From the NCBI GenBank assembly GCA_036504995.1, contig DASXUG010000008.1, forward strand, positions 310,001-374,000: a stretch of 64,000 nt of DNA, written 5' to 3'. The translations under genes and the position numbers were made by a program. Within the stretch, counting starts at the first letter, position 1. Every line of letters begins with the position of its first letter. The notes beneath the pieces were generated by a model that saw nothing but the letters and a program-made list of their open reading frames with translations, was not told where the DNA came from and did no database searches. Source of the stretch: DASXUG01 sp036504995 (lineage in GTDB: Bacteria; Pseudomonadota; Gammaproteobacteria; Burkholderiales; Methylophilaceae). Shown one piece after another: positions 33,111 through 42,589 of the stretch.

Positions 33111-34952
33111 ATGGCACAAATACATGTTTCTGAATTAGTTTTACGTGATGGTCACCAATCATTAATCGCTACGCGCCTGCGTACTGACGACATGTTACCC
33201 ATTTGTTCTAAGCTCGATGCAATTGGGTTTTGGTCACTTGAGGCCTGGGGGGGCGCAACATTTGATGCGTGTGTACGCTACTTAAAGGAAGATCCTTGGG
33301 AGCGACTCAAAAAATTACGCAAAGTTTTACCGAATAGTCGCATTCAAATGTTATTGCGTGGTCAAAATTTATTAGGTTATCGCCATTATTCAGATGATGT
33401 AGTGCGCGCTTTTGTTAAGCAATCTGCGGACTCGGGCGTTGATGTGTTCCGTATTTTTGATGCCATGAATGACTTACGCAATTTGCGCGTTTCAATTGAT
33501 GCAGTTAAGAAGTATGGCAAGCATGCTGAGGGCACAATTAGTTATACCACTAGCCCTGTGCATGATATTAATCACTTTGTAAATCTAGCTAAAGAACTAG
33601 AAGCAATGGGTGCAGACACCATTGCGATTAAAGATATGGCAGGCTTGCTCACTCCACAGATGACAAGTGATTTGGTAAAAGCCATTCGTGCAGCTGTAAC
33701 ACTACCCATTCACTTGCATAGCCACGCCACATCGGGCTTGGCTAGCATGTGTCTGATGCGTGCTATCGAAAATGGCGCGACCATGATAGATACCTGCAAC
33801 TCATCATTCTCAGAAGGTGCTAGCCACCCGACGACAGAAAGCATGGTCGCTGCACTGCAAGGTACAGAGTTTGACACAGGCTTAAACTTACAAGCATTAC
33901 AAGAGATCACTGCGTACTTCCGTGAAGTGCGTAAAAAATACTGGCAATTTGAAAGCGACTTTACTGGGGTTGATACCCGTGTATTGGTGAACCAAGTGCC
34001 AGGCGGTATGATTTCCAACTTATCCAATCAGCTCAAGGAGCAAGGTGCACTTGACCGCATGGATGAAGTGTTAGCTGAAATTCCTCGTGTACGTGAAGAT
34101 TTAGGTTTTCCGCCGTTGGTTACCCCTACTTCACAAATTGTAGGTACACAAGCTGTATTAAACGTAATGACGGGTAGTCGTTATAAATCAATTACCAATG
34201 AAGTTAAAAATTACTTTCTGGGCCAATACGGCAAATCACCAGCTAATGTAAATGAAAATATTAAAAAATTAGCTGTGGGTGATGCTGAAGTGATTGAGTG
34301 CCGCCCTGCCGATTTACTCGAAAATGAGATGGAAAAGTTAACGTTGGAGTCAGAAGGCTTAGCTAAATCAGAAGAAGACGTACTCACTTATGCTATGTTT
34401 CCAGATTTAGCCAAAACATTCTTGCAAGAGCGTAATGCTGGGTCATTAAAAGCAGAGCCTCTACTCCCTAAAGAAGTGGCTACAACCAGCGGCCCTCGTT
34501 ACGCCCCAAATGAGTTTAAAGTCACCCTGCACGGTGAAACTTTCCACATCAAACTGACTGGCAGTGGTCACGCTGGTGAAGAGCAACGCCCATTCTATGT
34601 GTCTGTCGATGGCATTGCTGAAGAAGTCATTGTGGAAACATTAAGCGAAATTGAAGTATCAGGTGGCAAATCTGGTGGCAAACGAAAATCTGAAAAGCCA
34701 GTTGGTGCATCAGGTCGCCCACGCCCAACGCATCAGGGCTGTGTAACCACCGCTATGCCAGGCACGATCGTGGATGTAAAAGTCAAAGCAGGCGACAAAG
34801 TTACCGCAGGTGATCCTGTACTGGTGATTGAGGCAATGAAAATGGAAAACGAAATTCAAGCCCCAATCAGTGGGGTGGTCATTGCGGTGCATATACAAAA
34901 AGGTGATACCGTAACACCAGATGAGTCGCTGCTAGAAATTAGAGCAGAGTAA
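33111..34952 (+). CDS. pycB: Pyruvate carboxylase subunit B (OadA-like carboxyltransferase with biotin domain)
   Basis: A 613-residue protein. The carboxyltransferase TIM barrel is at about 1-300 (ELVLRDGHQSLIATR, FRIFDAMNDLRNL, HLHSHATSGLASM, TCNSSFSEGASHP), followed by a conserved linker domain. A C-terminal biotinyl domain carries the biotin lysine Lys577 in VIEAMKMENEIQAP. No membrane decarboxylase subunits (OadB/OadG) are nearby, so pyruvate carboxylase is preferred over Na+-pumping oxaloacetate decarboxylase. It is cotranscribed with pycA (46-base gap) and ends at a strong terminator. Confidence 0.93.
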   Translation: MAQIHVSELVLRDGHQSLIATRLRTDDMLPICSKLDAIGFWSLEAWGGATFDACVRYLKEDPWERLKKLRKVLPNSRIQMLLRGQNLLGYRHYSDDVVRAFVKQSADSGVDVFRIFDAMNDLRNLRVSIDAVKKYGKHAEGTISYTTSPVHDINHFVNLAKELEAMGADTIAIKDMAGLLTPQMTSDLVKAIRAAVTLPIHLHSHATSGLASMCLMRAIENGATMIDTCNSSFSEGASHPTTESMVAALQGTEFDTGLNLQALQEITAYFREVRKKYWQFESDFTGVDTRVLVNQVPGGMISNLSNQLKEQGALDRMDEVLAEIPRVREDLGFPPLVTPTSQIVGTQAVLNVMTGSRYKSITNEVKNYFLGQYGKSPANVNENIKKLAVGDAEVIECRPADLLENEMEKLTLESEGLAKSEEDVLTYAMFPDLAKTFLQERNAGSLKAEPLLPKEVATTSGPRYAPNEFKVTLHGETFHIKLTGSGHAGEEQRPFYVSVDGIAEEVIVETLSEIEVSGGKSGGKRKSEKPVGASGRPRPTHQGCVTTAMPGTIVDVKVKAGDKVTAGDPVLVIEAMKMENEIQAPISGVVIAVHIQKGDTVTPDESLLEIRAE

Positions 34953-34966
34953 ACGTAAAAACTTCA

Positions 34967-34994
34967 AGGCCGACCTTAAAAAGTCGGCTTTTTT
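34967..34994 (+). terminator. Intrinsic terminator of pycAB
   Basis: The stem GCCGAC (34969-34974) / GTCGGC (34983-34988), extended by two weaker pairs, has an 8-base loop and is followed by six T residues (34989-34994). It starts 15 bases after the pycB stop. Confidence 0.9.
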
Positions 34995-35007
34995 ATTATT
35001 TAATTTT

Positions 35008-35592
35008 ATGAAAAATCAAAAACTTATATTGGCATCCTCATCCACCTTCAGAAGAGATTTGCTTGCGAAATTTAATCTACCATTTGAAGTAATTTCACCC
35101 AATATAGATGAGACGCCCTTACTCGGCGAAAAACCGCAAGACACAGCACTGCGCTTAGCCCAACTTAAAGCTAAGAAAGTAGCAGAAACTGAATCCAATG
35201 CGCTCATCATAGGTTGCGATCAAGTTGCCACCTTAAACGACATGCAAATTGGTAAGCCAATGACGCACGAAAATGCTGTCAAACAACTGCAAATGATGCG
35301 TGGCCATGCAGTCATTTTCCATAGCGCACTATGTCTATACAATGCACAAACTGGACATATGCAAGCAGAGGTCGTGCCTTATGAAGTTAAGTTCAGGCAA
35401 TTATCCGATGATGAAATAGAGCGCTATCTCAACATTGAAAAGCCTTACCATTGTGCTGGCAGCGCAAAGTCTGAAGGTTTAGGCATTGCACTGATGGACT
35501 ATATGCGTGGCGATGACCCCAATGCGCTCGTCGGCCTACCCTTAATCAGATTAGCGCATATGCTTAGAAATCAAGGTGTCAACGTTGTGTAA
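35008..35592 (+). CDS. maf: Maf-like nucleotide pyrophosphatase, YceF subgroup
   Basis: A 194-residue Maf/HAM1-type pyrophosphatase. LILASSSTFRRDLLAKF is at the N-terminus, followed by DETPLLGEKP, LIIGCDQVATLNDMQIGKPMTHENA and the SAKSEGLGIALMDYM motif. The sequence is closest to the YceF subgroup, which hydrolyses modified nucleotides such as 7-methyl-GTP. The ATG at 35008 lies 13 bases after the pycB terminator T tract, and no Shine-Dalgarno is visible. The gene may therefore use a promoter overlapping the terminator, or a leaderless mRNA. Confidence 0.92.
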   Translation: MKNQKLILASSSTFRRDLLAKFNLPFEVISPNIDETPLLGEKPQDTALRLAQLKAKKVAETESNALIIGCDQVATLNDMQIGKPMTHENAVKQLQMMRGHAVIFHSALCLYNAQTGHMQAEVVPYEVKFRQLSDDEIERYLNIEKPYHCAGSAKSEGLGIALMDYMRGDDPNALVGLPLIRLAHMLRNQGVNVV

Positions 35593-35640
35593 CTGAATCA
35601 CGTTAAAGTGCTACACCTACTCATAAGGGATACAGAGAAT

Positions 35641-37089
35641 ATGATGGTCAATAAATCACAAGCAATCGTCTATGCAGCCGCTTTAACAATCGCTGGAAAC
35701 GCATTAGCAGAACCTGACGAAACTAGAAGTACATTACAAGACCAGCAAGAAGTTGCCGTCACCATCTATAACAGCGATTTAGCGTTGGTTAAAGATCAGC
35801 GTAGAGTCAAACTCAAAACAGGTCTTAATAGTTTAGCTATGCGTGATGTTAGCGCGCAAATTCGCCCAGAAACTGCCTTGTTACGCAGTGTAAGTAACGC
35901 AGGCAGTTTCAGTTTGTTAGAGCAAAACTTCGATTTTGACTTACTTACTCCGCAAAAAATGCTAGAGAAGTACGTGGGTAAAACCGTCAACATCATTAAA
36001 ACCAACCCAAGTACGGGAGTGGAAACCACAGAAGCAGCGCAAGTATTGTCTGCCAACGAAGGGGTGGTGCTTAAAGTAGGTAACCGTATTGAAACGGGAA
36101 TACCTGGCAGAGTCACGTTTAATGATGTTCCAGACAACCTCCGTGACCGTCCGACCTTAGTAATGCAACTCAATAATAAAATTGCCACAGACCAAACAGT
36201 TGAACTTAGCTACCTCACTGGCGGCCTGGGCTGGAAAGCTGACTATGTCGCAGAACTGAATAGTACAGATGATAAACTTGATTTATCTGGCTGGGTGACA
36301 CTCACCAACACCAGCGGGACAACTTATAAAAATGCTAAATTGCAACTTGTTGCTGGTGATGTTAACCGTGTACAAGAGCAAATTCGACCGATGGTCAAAG
36401 CCATGCGCATGGAAGCCTTAGCCGATGCAGTTCCAGCATCCCCAATGGCAGAGGAAGGCTTACTAGAATATCATTTATACAGCTTGGATCGCCCGACTAC
36501 CATTGCTGAAAATCAAACTAAACAGGTGGCATTGCTTTCAGCCAGCGGGGTTAGCACCCATAAAGAACTGGTGTTACGCGGCGGCGATTATTATTACCAA
36601 TCTAGCTACGGTGATTTGGGGCAAAAAATGAAGGTCAGTGTATTTGTAGACTTTGATAATAAAGAAGCCAACAAACTCGGCCTACCGATGCCTAAAGGTA
36701 CCATTCGCGTATACAAAAAAGATAGCCAAGGCAACGCCCAATTTGTAGGTGAAGACCGTATCGACCACACACCAAAAAATGAAAACGTGCGCTTGAAACT
36801 GGGTGAGGCCTTTGACGTAACCGCTGACAAAAAACAAACTGACTTCAAAAAATTACCAAATCCAGCCAAAGGCAACAGCGTATTTGAAAGTGCTTATGAA
36901 ATCACGCTCAAAAATGCGAAAAAAGAGAAAGTTACCGTCACAGTAATAGAGCCTATCCCAGCAGATTGGAAAATGCTAAAAGAAAGCAACCCAAGCACCA
37001 AAGCCACCAGCAATACCGCCATGTGGAAAATAGATGTACCTGCCGAAGGTAAAGCCACTTTAAGCTATCGCGTGCAGGTTAAATATTAA
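35641..37089 (+). CDS. Secreted DUF4139 domain protein
   Basis: A 482-residue protein with a signal peptide (MMVNKSQAIVYAAALTIAGNALA). The mature part contains VTIYNSDLALVKDQRRVKL, LSYLTGGLGWKADYVAEL, and a long beta-rich C-terminal domain with KNAKKEKVTVTVIEPIPADWK, which are DUF4139 features. The family has no settled function and is probably periplasmic or surface-exposed. The ATG at 35641 starts the signal peptide; an upstream in-frame start (35608) would only lengthen its n-region. The stop overlaps the start of the next gene (TAATG). Confidence 0.86.
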   Translation: MMVNKSQAIVYAAALTIAGNALAEPDETRSTLQDQQEVAVTIYNSDLALVKDQRRVKLKTGLNSLAMRDVSAQIRPETALLRSVSNAGSFSLLEQNFDFDLLTPQKMLEKYVGKTVNIIKTNPSTGVETTEAAQVLSANEGVVLKVGNRIETGIPGRVTFNDVPDNLRDRPTLVMQLNNKIATDQTVELSYLTGGLGWKADYVAELNSTDDKLDLSGWVTLTNTSGTTYKNAKLQLVAGDVNRVQEQIRPMVKAMRMEALADAVPASPMAEEGLLEYHLYSLDRPTTIAENQTKQVALLSASGVSTHKELVLRGGDYYYQSSYGDLGQKMKVSVFVDFDNKEANKLGLPMPKGTIRVYKKDSQGNAQFVGEDRIDHTPKNENVRLKLGEAFDVTADKKQTDFKKLPNPAKGNSVFESAYEITLKNAKKEKVTVTVIEPIPADWKMLKESNPSTKATSNTAMWKIDVPAEGKATLSYRVQVKY

Positions 37090-37808
37090 TGAGTGATAAG
37101 AAACTAGGCACAATTTACTTTATTCCAGTAACGCTTGGTGATGACAACATTGCCAAGGCGTTACCGCCAGAAGTAGTCAGAATTACTCAGCAACTTGATG
37201 AATTTATTGTAGAAAATGAAAAAACAGCGCGCCACTTTTTAAGCGCGATTAAACACCCCAAACCTATTCGAGAGCTCGCATTTAAAACACTGAATGAACA
37301 CACGACAGATAAAGAGCTTCCCACTTTATTAAGTAGCCTAATCGCAGGTAAAAATATAGGCTTAATGTCAGAGGCGGGTTGCCCAGGCATTGCTGACCCT
37401 GGCGCTAAGCTCGCCGCCCTCGCCCACCAAAAAGGCATACGCGTTGCGCCGCTGGTGGGGCCAAGTTCAATACTACTTAGCCTAATGGCAAGCGGTCTAA
37501 ATGGTCAACGCTTTACCTTTCTGGGATATTTACCCAGTGACAAAGCTGCTAGGGTTCAAGCAATCAAAGATATAGAAAAACGCTCAAAAACCCATCAAGA
37601 AACCCAAGTCTTCATCGAAACGCCCTACCGTAACCAGCATATGTTGGAAGATATTTTGGCCAGTAGCGGTGGTGAAACTAAGCTTTGTATAGCTTGTAAT
37701 ATCAGCATAGAGGATGAGTATATAATGACTAAACAGGTAAAAAGTTGGAAGCAAACAACGTTGCCTGATTTGCATAAAAAACCTACGGTATTTTTGTTAC
37801 TCGCATAG
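37089..37808 (+). CDS. RsmI-related tetrapyrrole-methylase fold SAM methyltransferase
   Basis: A 239-residue protein of the tetrapyrrole methylase superfamily. The SAM region reads GLMSEAGCPGIADPGAKL (near 95-112), and VGPSSILLSLMASGLNGQRFTFLGYLP is also shared with RsmI (16S rRNA 2'-O-methyltransferase). It is shorter than RsmI and belongs to the paralogous group often called 'SAM-dependent methyltransferase' beside maf. The maf-DUF4139-methylase layout suggests a conserved but uncharacterised unit. The ATG overlaps the preceding TAA by one base. Confidence 0.85.
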   Translation: MSDKKLGTIYFIPVTLGDDNIAKALPPEVVRITQQLDEFIVENEKTARHFLSAIKHPKPIRELAFKTLNEHTTDKELPTLLSSLIAGKNIGLMSEAGCPGIADPGAKLAALAHQKGIRVAPLVGPSSILLSLMASGLNGQRFTFLGYLPSDKAARVQAIKDIEKRSKTHQETQVFIETPYRNQHMLEDILASSGGETKLCIACNISIEDEYIMTKQVKSWKQTTLPDLHKKPTVFLLLA

Positions 37809-37824
37809 ACTGAAACTGGGCTAA

Positions 37825-38415
37825 CTAGTAGCTCAATAACTTCCTCACTGGTGCATAACTACGCCTATGCACAGGCGAAACGCCATGCTGCTGCAGCAAA
37901 ACCATATGTGCCGCTGTAGGATAACCTTTATGTTGGGCAAAGCCGTACATAGGATACTGTTTATCTAGTTCATATAATTCTGCATCACGCGCCGTTTTTG
38001 CCAAAATAGAAGCGGCAGAAATAGCTTGCACCTTACTATCACCTTTTACTATTGCTTCGCATGGCAGGTTAATTTTAGGGCATTTATTGCCATCAACCTG
38101 AACCAAATCGGGGGTAATGCCAAATTGTAACTGCATAGCTTCTAATGCACGTTTCATGGCTAACAAGCTGGCTTGTAGGATATTGATACTGTCAATTTCT
38201 TCAACTGAGCTACTAGCAATTGCCCAAGCAAGCGCATGCTGTTTAATTTCTATCGCAAGCGTATCTCGTTTTTTCTCTGTGAGTTTTTTAGAGTCGGCCA
38301 GACCATGAATCGGTCTATTTGGATTGAGAATTACTGCTGCCGCATAAACGGCACCAGCCAATGGTCCTCGCCCAGCCTCATCAACCCCGCATATTAGCTG
38401 GCCGAGTACGTTCAT
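37825..38415 (-). CDS. rnhB: Ribonuclease HII
   Basis: A 196-residue RNase HII that removes ribonucleotides from DNA:RNA hybrids. The catalytic acidic residues are in CGVDEAGRGPLAG (Asp-Glu) and in LVQVDGNKCP. The C-terminal YPTAAHMVLLQQHGVSPVHRRSYAPV motif is standard. It overlaps lpxB by four bases, the usual lpxB-rnhB pairing, and ends the envelope operon. Confidence 0.95.
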   Translation of the reverse strand: MNVLGQLICGVDEAGRGPLAGAVYAAAVILNPNRPIHGLADSKKLTEKKRDTLAIEIKQHALAWAIASSSVEEIDSINILQASLLAMKRALEAMQLQFGITPDLVQVDGNKCPKINLPCEAIVKGDSKVQAISAASILAKTARDAELYELDKQYPMYGFAQHKGYPTAAHMVLLQQHGVSPVHRRSYAPVRKLLSY

Positions 38416-39578
38416 TTCAAAAAGCTTAAAACCACTTGCGCGGCTTTTTCTTCAGTATTCTGGCGTAGCGATGCATGAATACGCGTAAACTCTTGCTGTA
38501 TGTCTTGCGTCAAGGCTTTATCGCTAATGAGTTTTAGCGTAGCCTCAGCTAGCTTTTCAGGTGTTGCGTCTTGTTGCAATAGTTCTGGCACAACAAAGCG
38601 ACCTGCCAACACATTTGGTAAGCCGACATAAGGCAGATAGTTCATACGCTTAAGTATTTGCCAACTGAGCCATGGCATTTTGTAGGTAATGACCATCGGA
38701 CGTTTTAATAATGCAGCCTCTAACGTTGCGGTGCCTGATGCGACGATAACCACATCTGCGGCCTCCATCGCCATGTGAGCATGACCAAATAAGATTTGAA
38801 TGGGTAAAACTGGCTCATTTTCTAAATCTGTTTGATTTTTAAAAATAGCCTCTTCAAATATTTTGCGCGTGTTACGGGTGATAAGTGGCACTAAAAACTG
38901 GATATTGGGCACCTGACCATCTGGCTGAGCACGAGTCATTAATTTAGCAGTTTTTACAAACAAATCAGCCAGTTGCTCAACTTCACTTTGTCGGCTGCCA
39001 GGCAACATGGCAATGACGATTTGATCTGATTTTAACCTTAACTGCTGGCGCGTAGCTTGCTGGTTAGGCAGTAATGGCAACTCATCTGCTAGCGGATGAC
39101 CTACATAGCTTACAGACACACCTGCCTGCTCATAAAGTTTAGGTTCAAATGGAAATAAAGCGAGGATATGAGAAACCGCACGTCGAATCTTACTCATTCG
39201 CCCTTTACGCCAAGCCCAAATAGAAGGGCTGACGTAGTGAATGGTAGTGACTCCTTTGTTTTTTAGTTTTCGCTCTAAAACGAAATTGAAGTCTGGTGCA
39301 TCAACCCCAATAAATAGCTCTGGAGGATTTTCAACAAAATGACGATACACTTGTTTGCGTATTTTTAGTAGCTCTGGCAAATGGCGTATCACTTCCACAT
39401 AGCCGCGAACGGAAAGCTTTTCCATTGGGAACAGGGTCTTTGCACCCTCGCCTATCATTTTGGGGCCTGCGATGCCGACAAACTCTAAATCTGGACGATG
39501 TTTTTTTAATGCGCGGATTAAATGACTGCCGAGCAAATCCCCTGAGGCTTCGCCCGCCACAATGCCGATTGTTGGCAT
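38412..39578 (-). CDS. lpxB: Lipid-A-disaccharide synthase
   Basis: A 388-residue GT19 glycosyltransferase that joins UDP-2,3-diacylglucosamine and lipid X. GIVAGEASGDLLGSHL is at the N-terminus, followed by GVDAPDFNF, YVSPSIWAWRKGR, MLPGSRQSEVE and ASGTATLEAALLKRPMVI. It acts peripherally on the inner membrane. It follows lpxA after a 51-base gap and overlaps rnhB by four bases. Confidence 0.96.
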   Translation of the reverse strand: MPTIGIVAGEASGDLLGSHLIRALKKHRPDLEFVGIAGPKMIGEGAKTLFPMEKLSVRGYVEVIRHLPELLKIRKQVYRHFVENPPELFIGVDAPDFNFVLERKLKNKGVTTIHYVSPSIWAWRKGRMSKIRRAVSHILALFPFEPKLYEQAGVSVSYVGHPLADELPLLPNQQATRQQLRLKSDQIVIAMLPGSRQSEVEQLADLFVKTAKLMTRAQPDGQVPNIQFLVPLITRNTRKIFEEAIFKNQTDLENEPVLPIQILFGHAHMAMEAADVVIVASGTATLEAALLKRPMVITYKMPWLSWQILKRMNYLPYVGLPNVLAGRFVVPELLQQDATPEKLAEATLKLISDKALTQDIQQEFTRIHASLRQNTEEKAAQVVLSFLK

Positions 39579-39629
39579 ACTACTGTTCCTAACTAAGGTG
39601 TAAAACCAAATGAATCAAAATAACAAAGG

Positions 39630-40409
39630 TTAGCGAACAATACCACGAGTTGATTGATTCAAAAACTCTATTAATGCTTCAAGTTCTTTACAGTTCACCA
39701 CTTGCTGACCAAGTGCTTGTTTAGCTTCTTCTAAAGTTAAGCTTTGGCGGTATAAAGTTTTATAAGCACGCTTTATATTTAAAATACTATCAGCCGAGAA
39801 ACCCCGACGCTTTAAGCCTTCTGCATTAATGCCGTGTGGTGTTGCATCGTAACCAGCAGCCATCACATAAGTTGGAATGTCTTTGAACACGACCGTGTTC
39901 ACAGCGGTAATCACATGGGCACCTATTTTACAAAATTGATGTACCAAGGTAAAACCACCTAAAATTACAAAGTCTTGAATATGCACGTGCCCAGCTAATG
40001 TTGAGTTATTAGCTAACACCGTGTTGTTATCAACTTGGCAATCATGCGCAATGTGCACATAAGCCATGACCCAGTTATTGTTACCAAGGCTAGTAACACC
40101 TCTATCTTGTACTGTACCTATATTAAAAGTACAAAACTCACGGATAGTGTTGTTGTCACCAATCTCCAATCGCGTTGGCTCACCTGCATATTTTTTATCT
40201 TGTGGAATTTCACCCAAAGAAGAAAATTGGAATATTTTGTTGTTTTTGCCAATAGTGGTATGACCATCAATCACTACATGGCTAGCGATGGTTGTCCCAC
40301 TGTCAACCTTAACATTAGGCCCAATAATCGAATAAGGACCTACTTCAACACTTGAATCCAATTCGGCTTTGGGGTCTACAATCGCTGTAGCATGTATCTT
40401 GGGTTGCAA
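39630..40409 (-). CDS. lpxA: UDP-N-acetylglucosamine acyltransferase
   Basis: A 259-residue left-handed beta-helix acyltransferase, first step of lipid A synthesis. Hexapeptide repeats run from IHATAIVDPKAELD through about residue 190. The catalytic His region reads VMAYVHIAHDCQVDNNT, and GGFTLVHQFCKIGAHV is also typical. The C-terminal helical domain (SILNIKRAYKTLYRQSLTLEEAK) matches LpxA. It lies 14 bases after fabZ. Confidence 0.96.
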   Translation of the reverse strand: MQPKIHATAIVDPKAELDSSVEVGPYSIIGPNVKVDSGTTIASHVVIDGHTTIGKNNKIFQFSSLGEIPQDKKYAGEPTRLEIGDNNTIREFCTFNIGTVQDRGVTSLGNNNWVMAYVHIAHDCQVDNNTVLANNSTLAGHVHIQDFVILGGFTLVHQFCKIGAHVITAVNTVVFKDIPTYVMAAGYDATPHGINAEGLKRRGFSADSILNIKRAYKTLYRQSLTLEEAKQALGQQVVNCKELEALIEFLNQSTRGIVR

Positions 40410-40423
40410 CTTAAACCCCTTGT

Positions 40424-40888
40424 TTATGATTCAATTGGTTTTAAAATACACATCATGTCTGCTTCTGCTACGATAGCATCACCGACCATCGCTACACCTT
40501 TGTACTTCCAAATACCACGCAAAATACGATCGATACTTACTTTAAGCACTAGTTGGTCGCCAGGTGATACTGGTTTTTTAAAGCGCGCATTATCAATACC
40601 TGCGAAATAGTACACAGACTCATCCGTTGGTTTTGAACCCATAGTTTTAAATGATAAAATTGCAGCCGCTTGCGCTAATGCCTCGATAATTAGCACACCT
40701 GGCATTACGGGGTGATACGGAAAGTGACCTGGAAAATACGGCTCATTTACGCTAACATTTTTAATCGCCACGATTTCTTTATTAACTTCTAGAGACAAAA
40801 CACGGTCAACCAATACAAATGGGTAACGGTGCGGCAAGTGCTCTAAAATTTCATGAATATCCATACTACCCGTGGCTTGTTCGCTCAT
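40424..40888 (-). CDS. fabZ: 3-hydroxyacyl-ACP dehydratase FabZ
   Basis: A 154-residue hot-dog fold dehydratase of fatty acid synthesis. The catalytic His is in HFPYHPVMPGVLIIEALAQAA, with the Glu twelve residues later. LPHRYPFVLVDRVLS is the N-terminal signature. It sits between lpxD and lpxA, the usual place where fatty acid and lipid A synthesis compete for hydroxyacyl-ACP. The 75-base gap to lpxD shows nothing distinct. Confidence 0.96.
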   Translation of the reverse strand: MSEQATGSMDIHEILEHLPHRYPFVLVDRVLSLEVNKEIVAIKNVSVNEPYFPGHFPYHPVMPGVLIIEALAQAAAILSFKTMGSKPTDESVYYFAGIDNARFKKPVSPGDQLVLKVSIDRILRGIWKYKGVAMVGDAIVAEADMMCILKPIES

Positions 40889-40963
40889 AACTTTGCTTTC
40901 TAATTGTGCTTTTTAATTATTTCAAATTACTCTGTAATGCTTTTTTATGCGGACTGATATTGT

Positions 40964-42007
40964 TTACTCAGACTGAGATTGCTTACATAATCTAGCAACT
41001 TGATCCTCTAGTAATTTTATACGATTTACCAGAGTATCCAAATGTCTTATTTGCGCTGCTGTTTTTAACCAATCATCATGTGTTTGAAACGGCATAAGCG
41101 CTGTATATGTATCTGATTTTTTCAAAGAGCGCGTAATCATACTGCCAGGTGAGATTGTGACATGATCTGCAATCTCCAAATGGCCTAATACCATGGCTGC
41201 ACCGCCGATTTTACAGTGCTTACCAATACGCGCACTGCCTGCAATGCCTACACAACCAGCAATAACAGTATGCGCCCCTATACGGCAATTATGACCAATC
41301 TGGATTAGATTATCGAGTTTAACGCCCTGCTCAATAACTGTATCATCTAACGCGCCACGGTCTATCGTGGTATTTGCGCCTATTTCCACATCATCCTGAA
41401 TAATAACACGTCCGACTTGGGGTATTTTCACCCAGATACCATTTTGCTCGGCATAACCAAAACCATCAGCACCGATCACTGCACCTGCGGCAATCTTACA
41501 ACGCCTCCCCAAGGTACAATCATGATATATCACGGTATTTGCTGCTAATTGGGTATCATCCCCAACTTGACTGCCGCGCATAATGACAGCACCAGCACCA
41601 ACGACCACATTCTCACCTAGTACAACATGCTCACCAACAACAGCACGTTCAAGTATGGTGCAACTAGCTGGGATTTTTGCAGTAGGCGCTACAATAGCAC
41701 TAGCATGTATACTCGCACTGTAAATAACTACTGGATTAAGTAGCTCAGATACCTTTGCAAAATAAGCATAAGGATTATCGGTGACGATACAAGGTAGTGA
41801 AGTTAAATGCCGGTTTTGTGGAGACACAATCAACGCACTAGCTTGAGTATTTGCTAATTGCGCTGCATATTTAGAGTCAGTAAAAAACGTAATATCGCCT
41901 TCATTTGCATTGGCTAGTGAGGACAATCTACTTATATCAACATCTTCCCCAACCAGCTCACCTCCAAGCTTAGCGACAATAACGCTTAGGGCGTATTTCT
42001 CATTCAT
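40964..42007 (-). CDS. lpxD: UDP-3-O-(3-hydroxyacyl)glucosamine N-acyltransferase
   Basis: A 347-residue lipid A enzyme. The N-terminal uridine-binding domain (GELVGEDVDISRLSSLANANEGDITFF) is followed by a beta-helix of hexapeptide repeats from about 105 to 290, with DNLIQIGHNCRIGAHT carrying the catalytic His. The C-terminal helix (AQIRHLDTLVNRIKLLEDQVARL) forms a coiled coil. It lies between skp and fabZ. Confidence 0.96.
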   Translation of the reverse strand: MNEKYALSVIVAKLGGELVGEDVDISRLSSLANANEGDITFFTDSKYAAQLANTQASALIVSPQNRHLTSLPCIVTDNPYAYFAKVSELLNPVVIYSASIHASAIVAPTAKIPASCTILERAVVGEHVVLGENVVVGAGAVIMRGSQVGDDTQLAANTVIYHDCTLGRRCKIAAGAVIGADGFGYAEQNGIWVKIPQVGRVIIQDDVEIGANTTIDRGALDDTVIEQGVKLDNLIQIGHNCRIGAHTVIAGCVGIAGSARIGKHCKIGGAAMVLGHLEIADHVTISPGSMITRSLKKSDTYTALMPFQTHDDWLKTAAQIRHLDTLVNRIKLLEDQVARLCKQSQSE

Positions 42008-42030
42008 GCAATTAGGCCGTTTGGGTAAGC

Positions 42031-42534
42031 TTATTTTTTACCTAAAACTTTAAGGACCTTATCGGTAATATCGATTTTTTTGCTGGCATAAGCAACACCA
42101 CCATAAACTACTAAATCGTAACCTTCAGTCTCTGAAACTGAAGTAACCGCCTTATTAATACGATCTTGTAAAGAGCCTAATTCTTCATTTTTACGTAAAT
42201 TCACATCCTCACGTAATTCACGCTGTTTGCGCTGAAAATCAATTTTAAGGTTAGCCACATCTCGCTCTTTATTTTTGCGATCGGTTTCTGACATAGTCAG
42301 GCTATCTTTTTCTAACGAGGATTCCATGTCTTTGATTTGTTTAGACATTTTATCCAAATCTTGCGTACGCGGACTAAACTCTTTTTCAAGTTTTTTACCA
42401 CTTTCTGCCGTTTGTGGGGCTTCTTGCAATATTTTGTCTACTTGCACATATCCCACTTTTAATTCTGTAGCTTGTGCATTTGAGCCAAATGACAACACCC
42501 CTAAAATCAAGGCACTTTTAAACAACTTATTCAC
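42031..42534 (-). CDS. skp: Periplasmic chaperone Skp/OmpH
   Basis: A 167-residue periplasmic chaperone for outer membrane proteins. The signal peptide is at residues 1-22 (...SFGSNAQA), followed by ELKVGYVQVDKILQEAP and a long charged coiled-coil segment (about 40-125). It ends with the beta-strand YDLVVYGGVAYASKKIDITDKVLK. The bamA-skp-lpxD order is canonical. It lies 55 bases downstream of bamA. Confidence 0.94.
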   Translation of the reverse strand: MNKLFKSALILGVLSFGSNAQATELKVGYVQVDKILQEAPQTAESGKKLEKEFSPRTQDLDKMSKQIKDMESSLEKDSLTMSETDRKNKERDVANLKIDFQRKQRELREDVNLRKNEELGSLQDRINKAVTSVSETEGYDLVVYGGVAYASKKIDITDKVLKVLGKK

Positions 42535-42589
42535 TTAAACTCTCCTAACCATTCATACAACCATATGATAAATAAATATATTAAAACAA

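Noticed and set aside
31646..34952. Acetyl-CoA carboxylase AccC plus oxaloacetate decarboxylase alpha
   Set aside because: AccB is absent and the two genes are adjacent with a biotin domain on the second; no OadB/OadG genes. Two-subunit pyruvate carboxylase explains the pair better.
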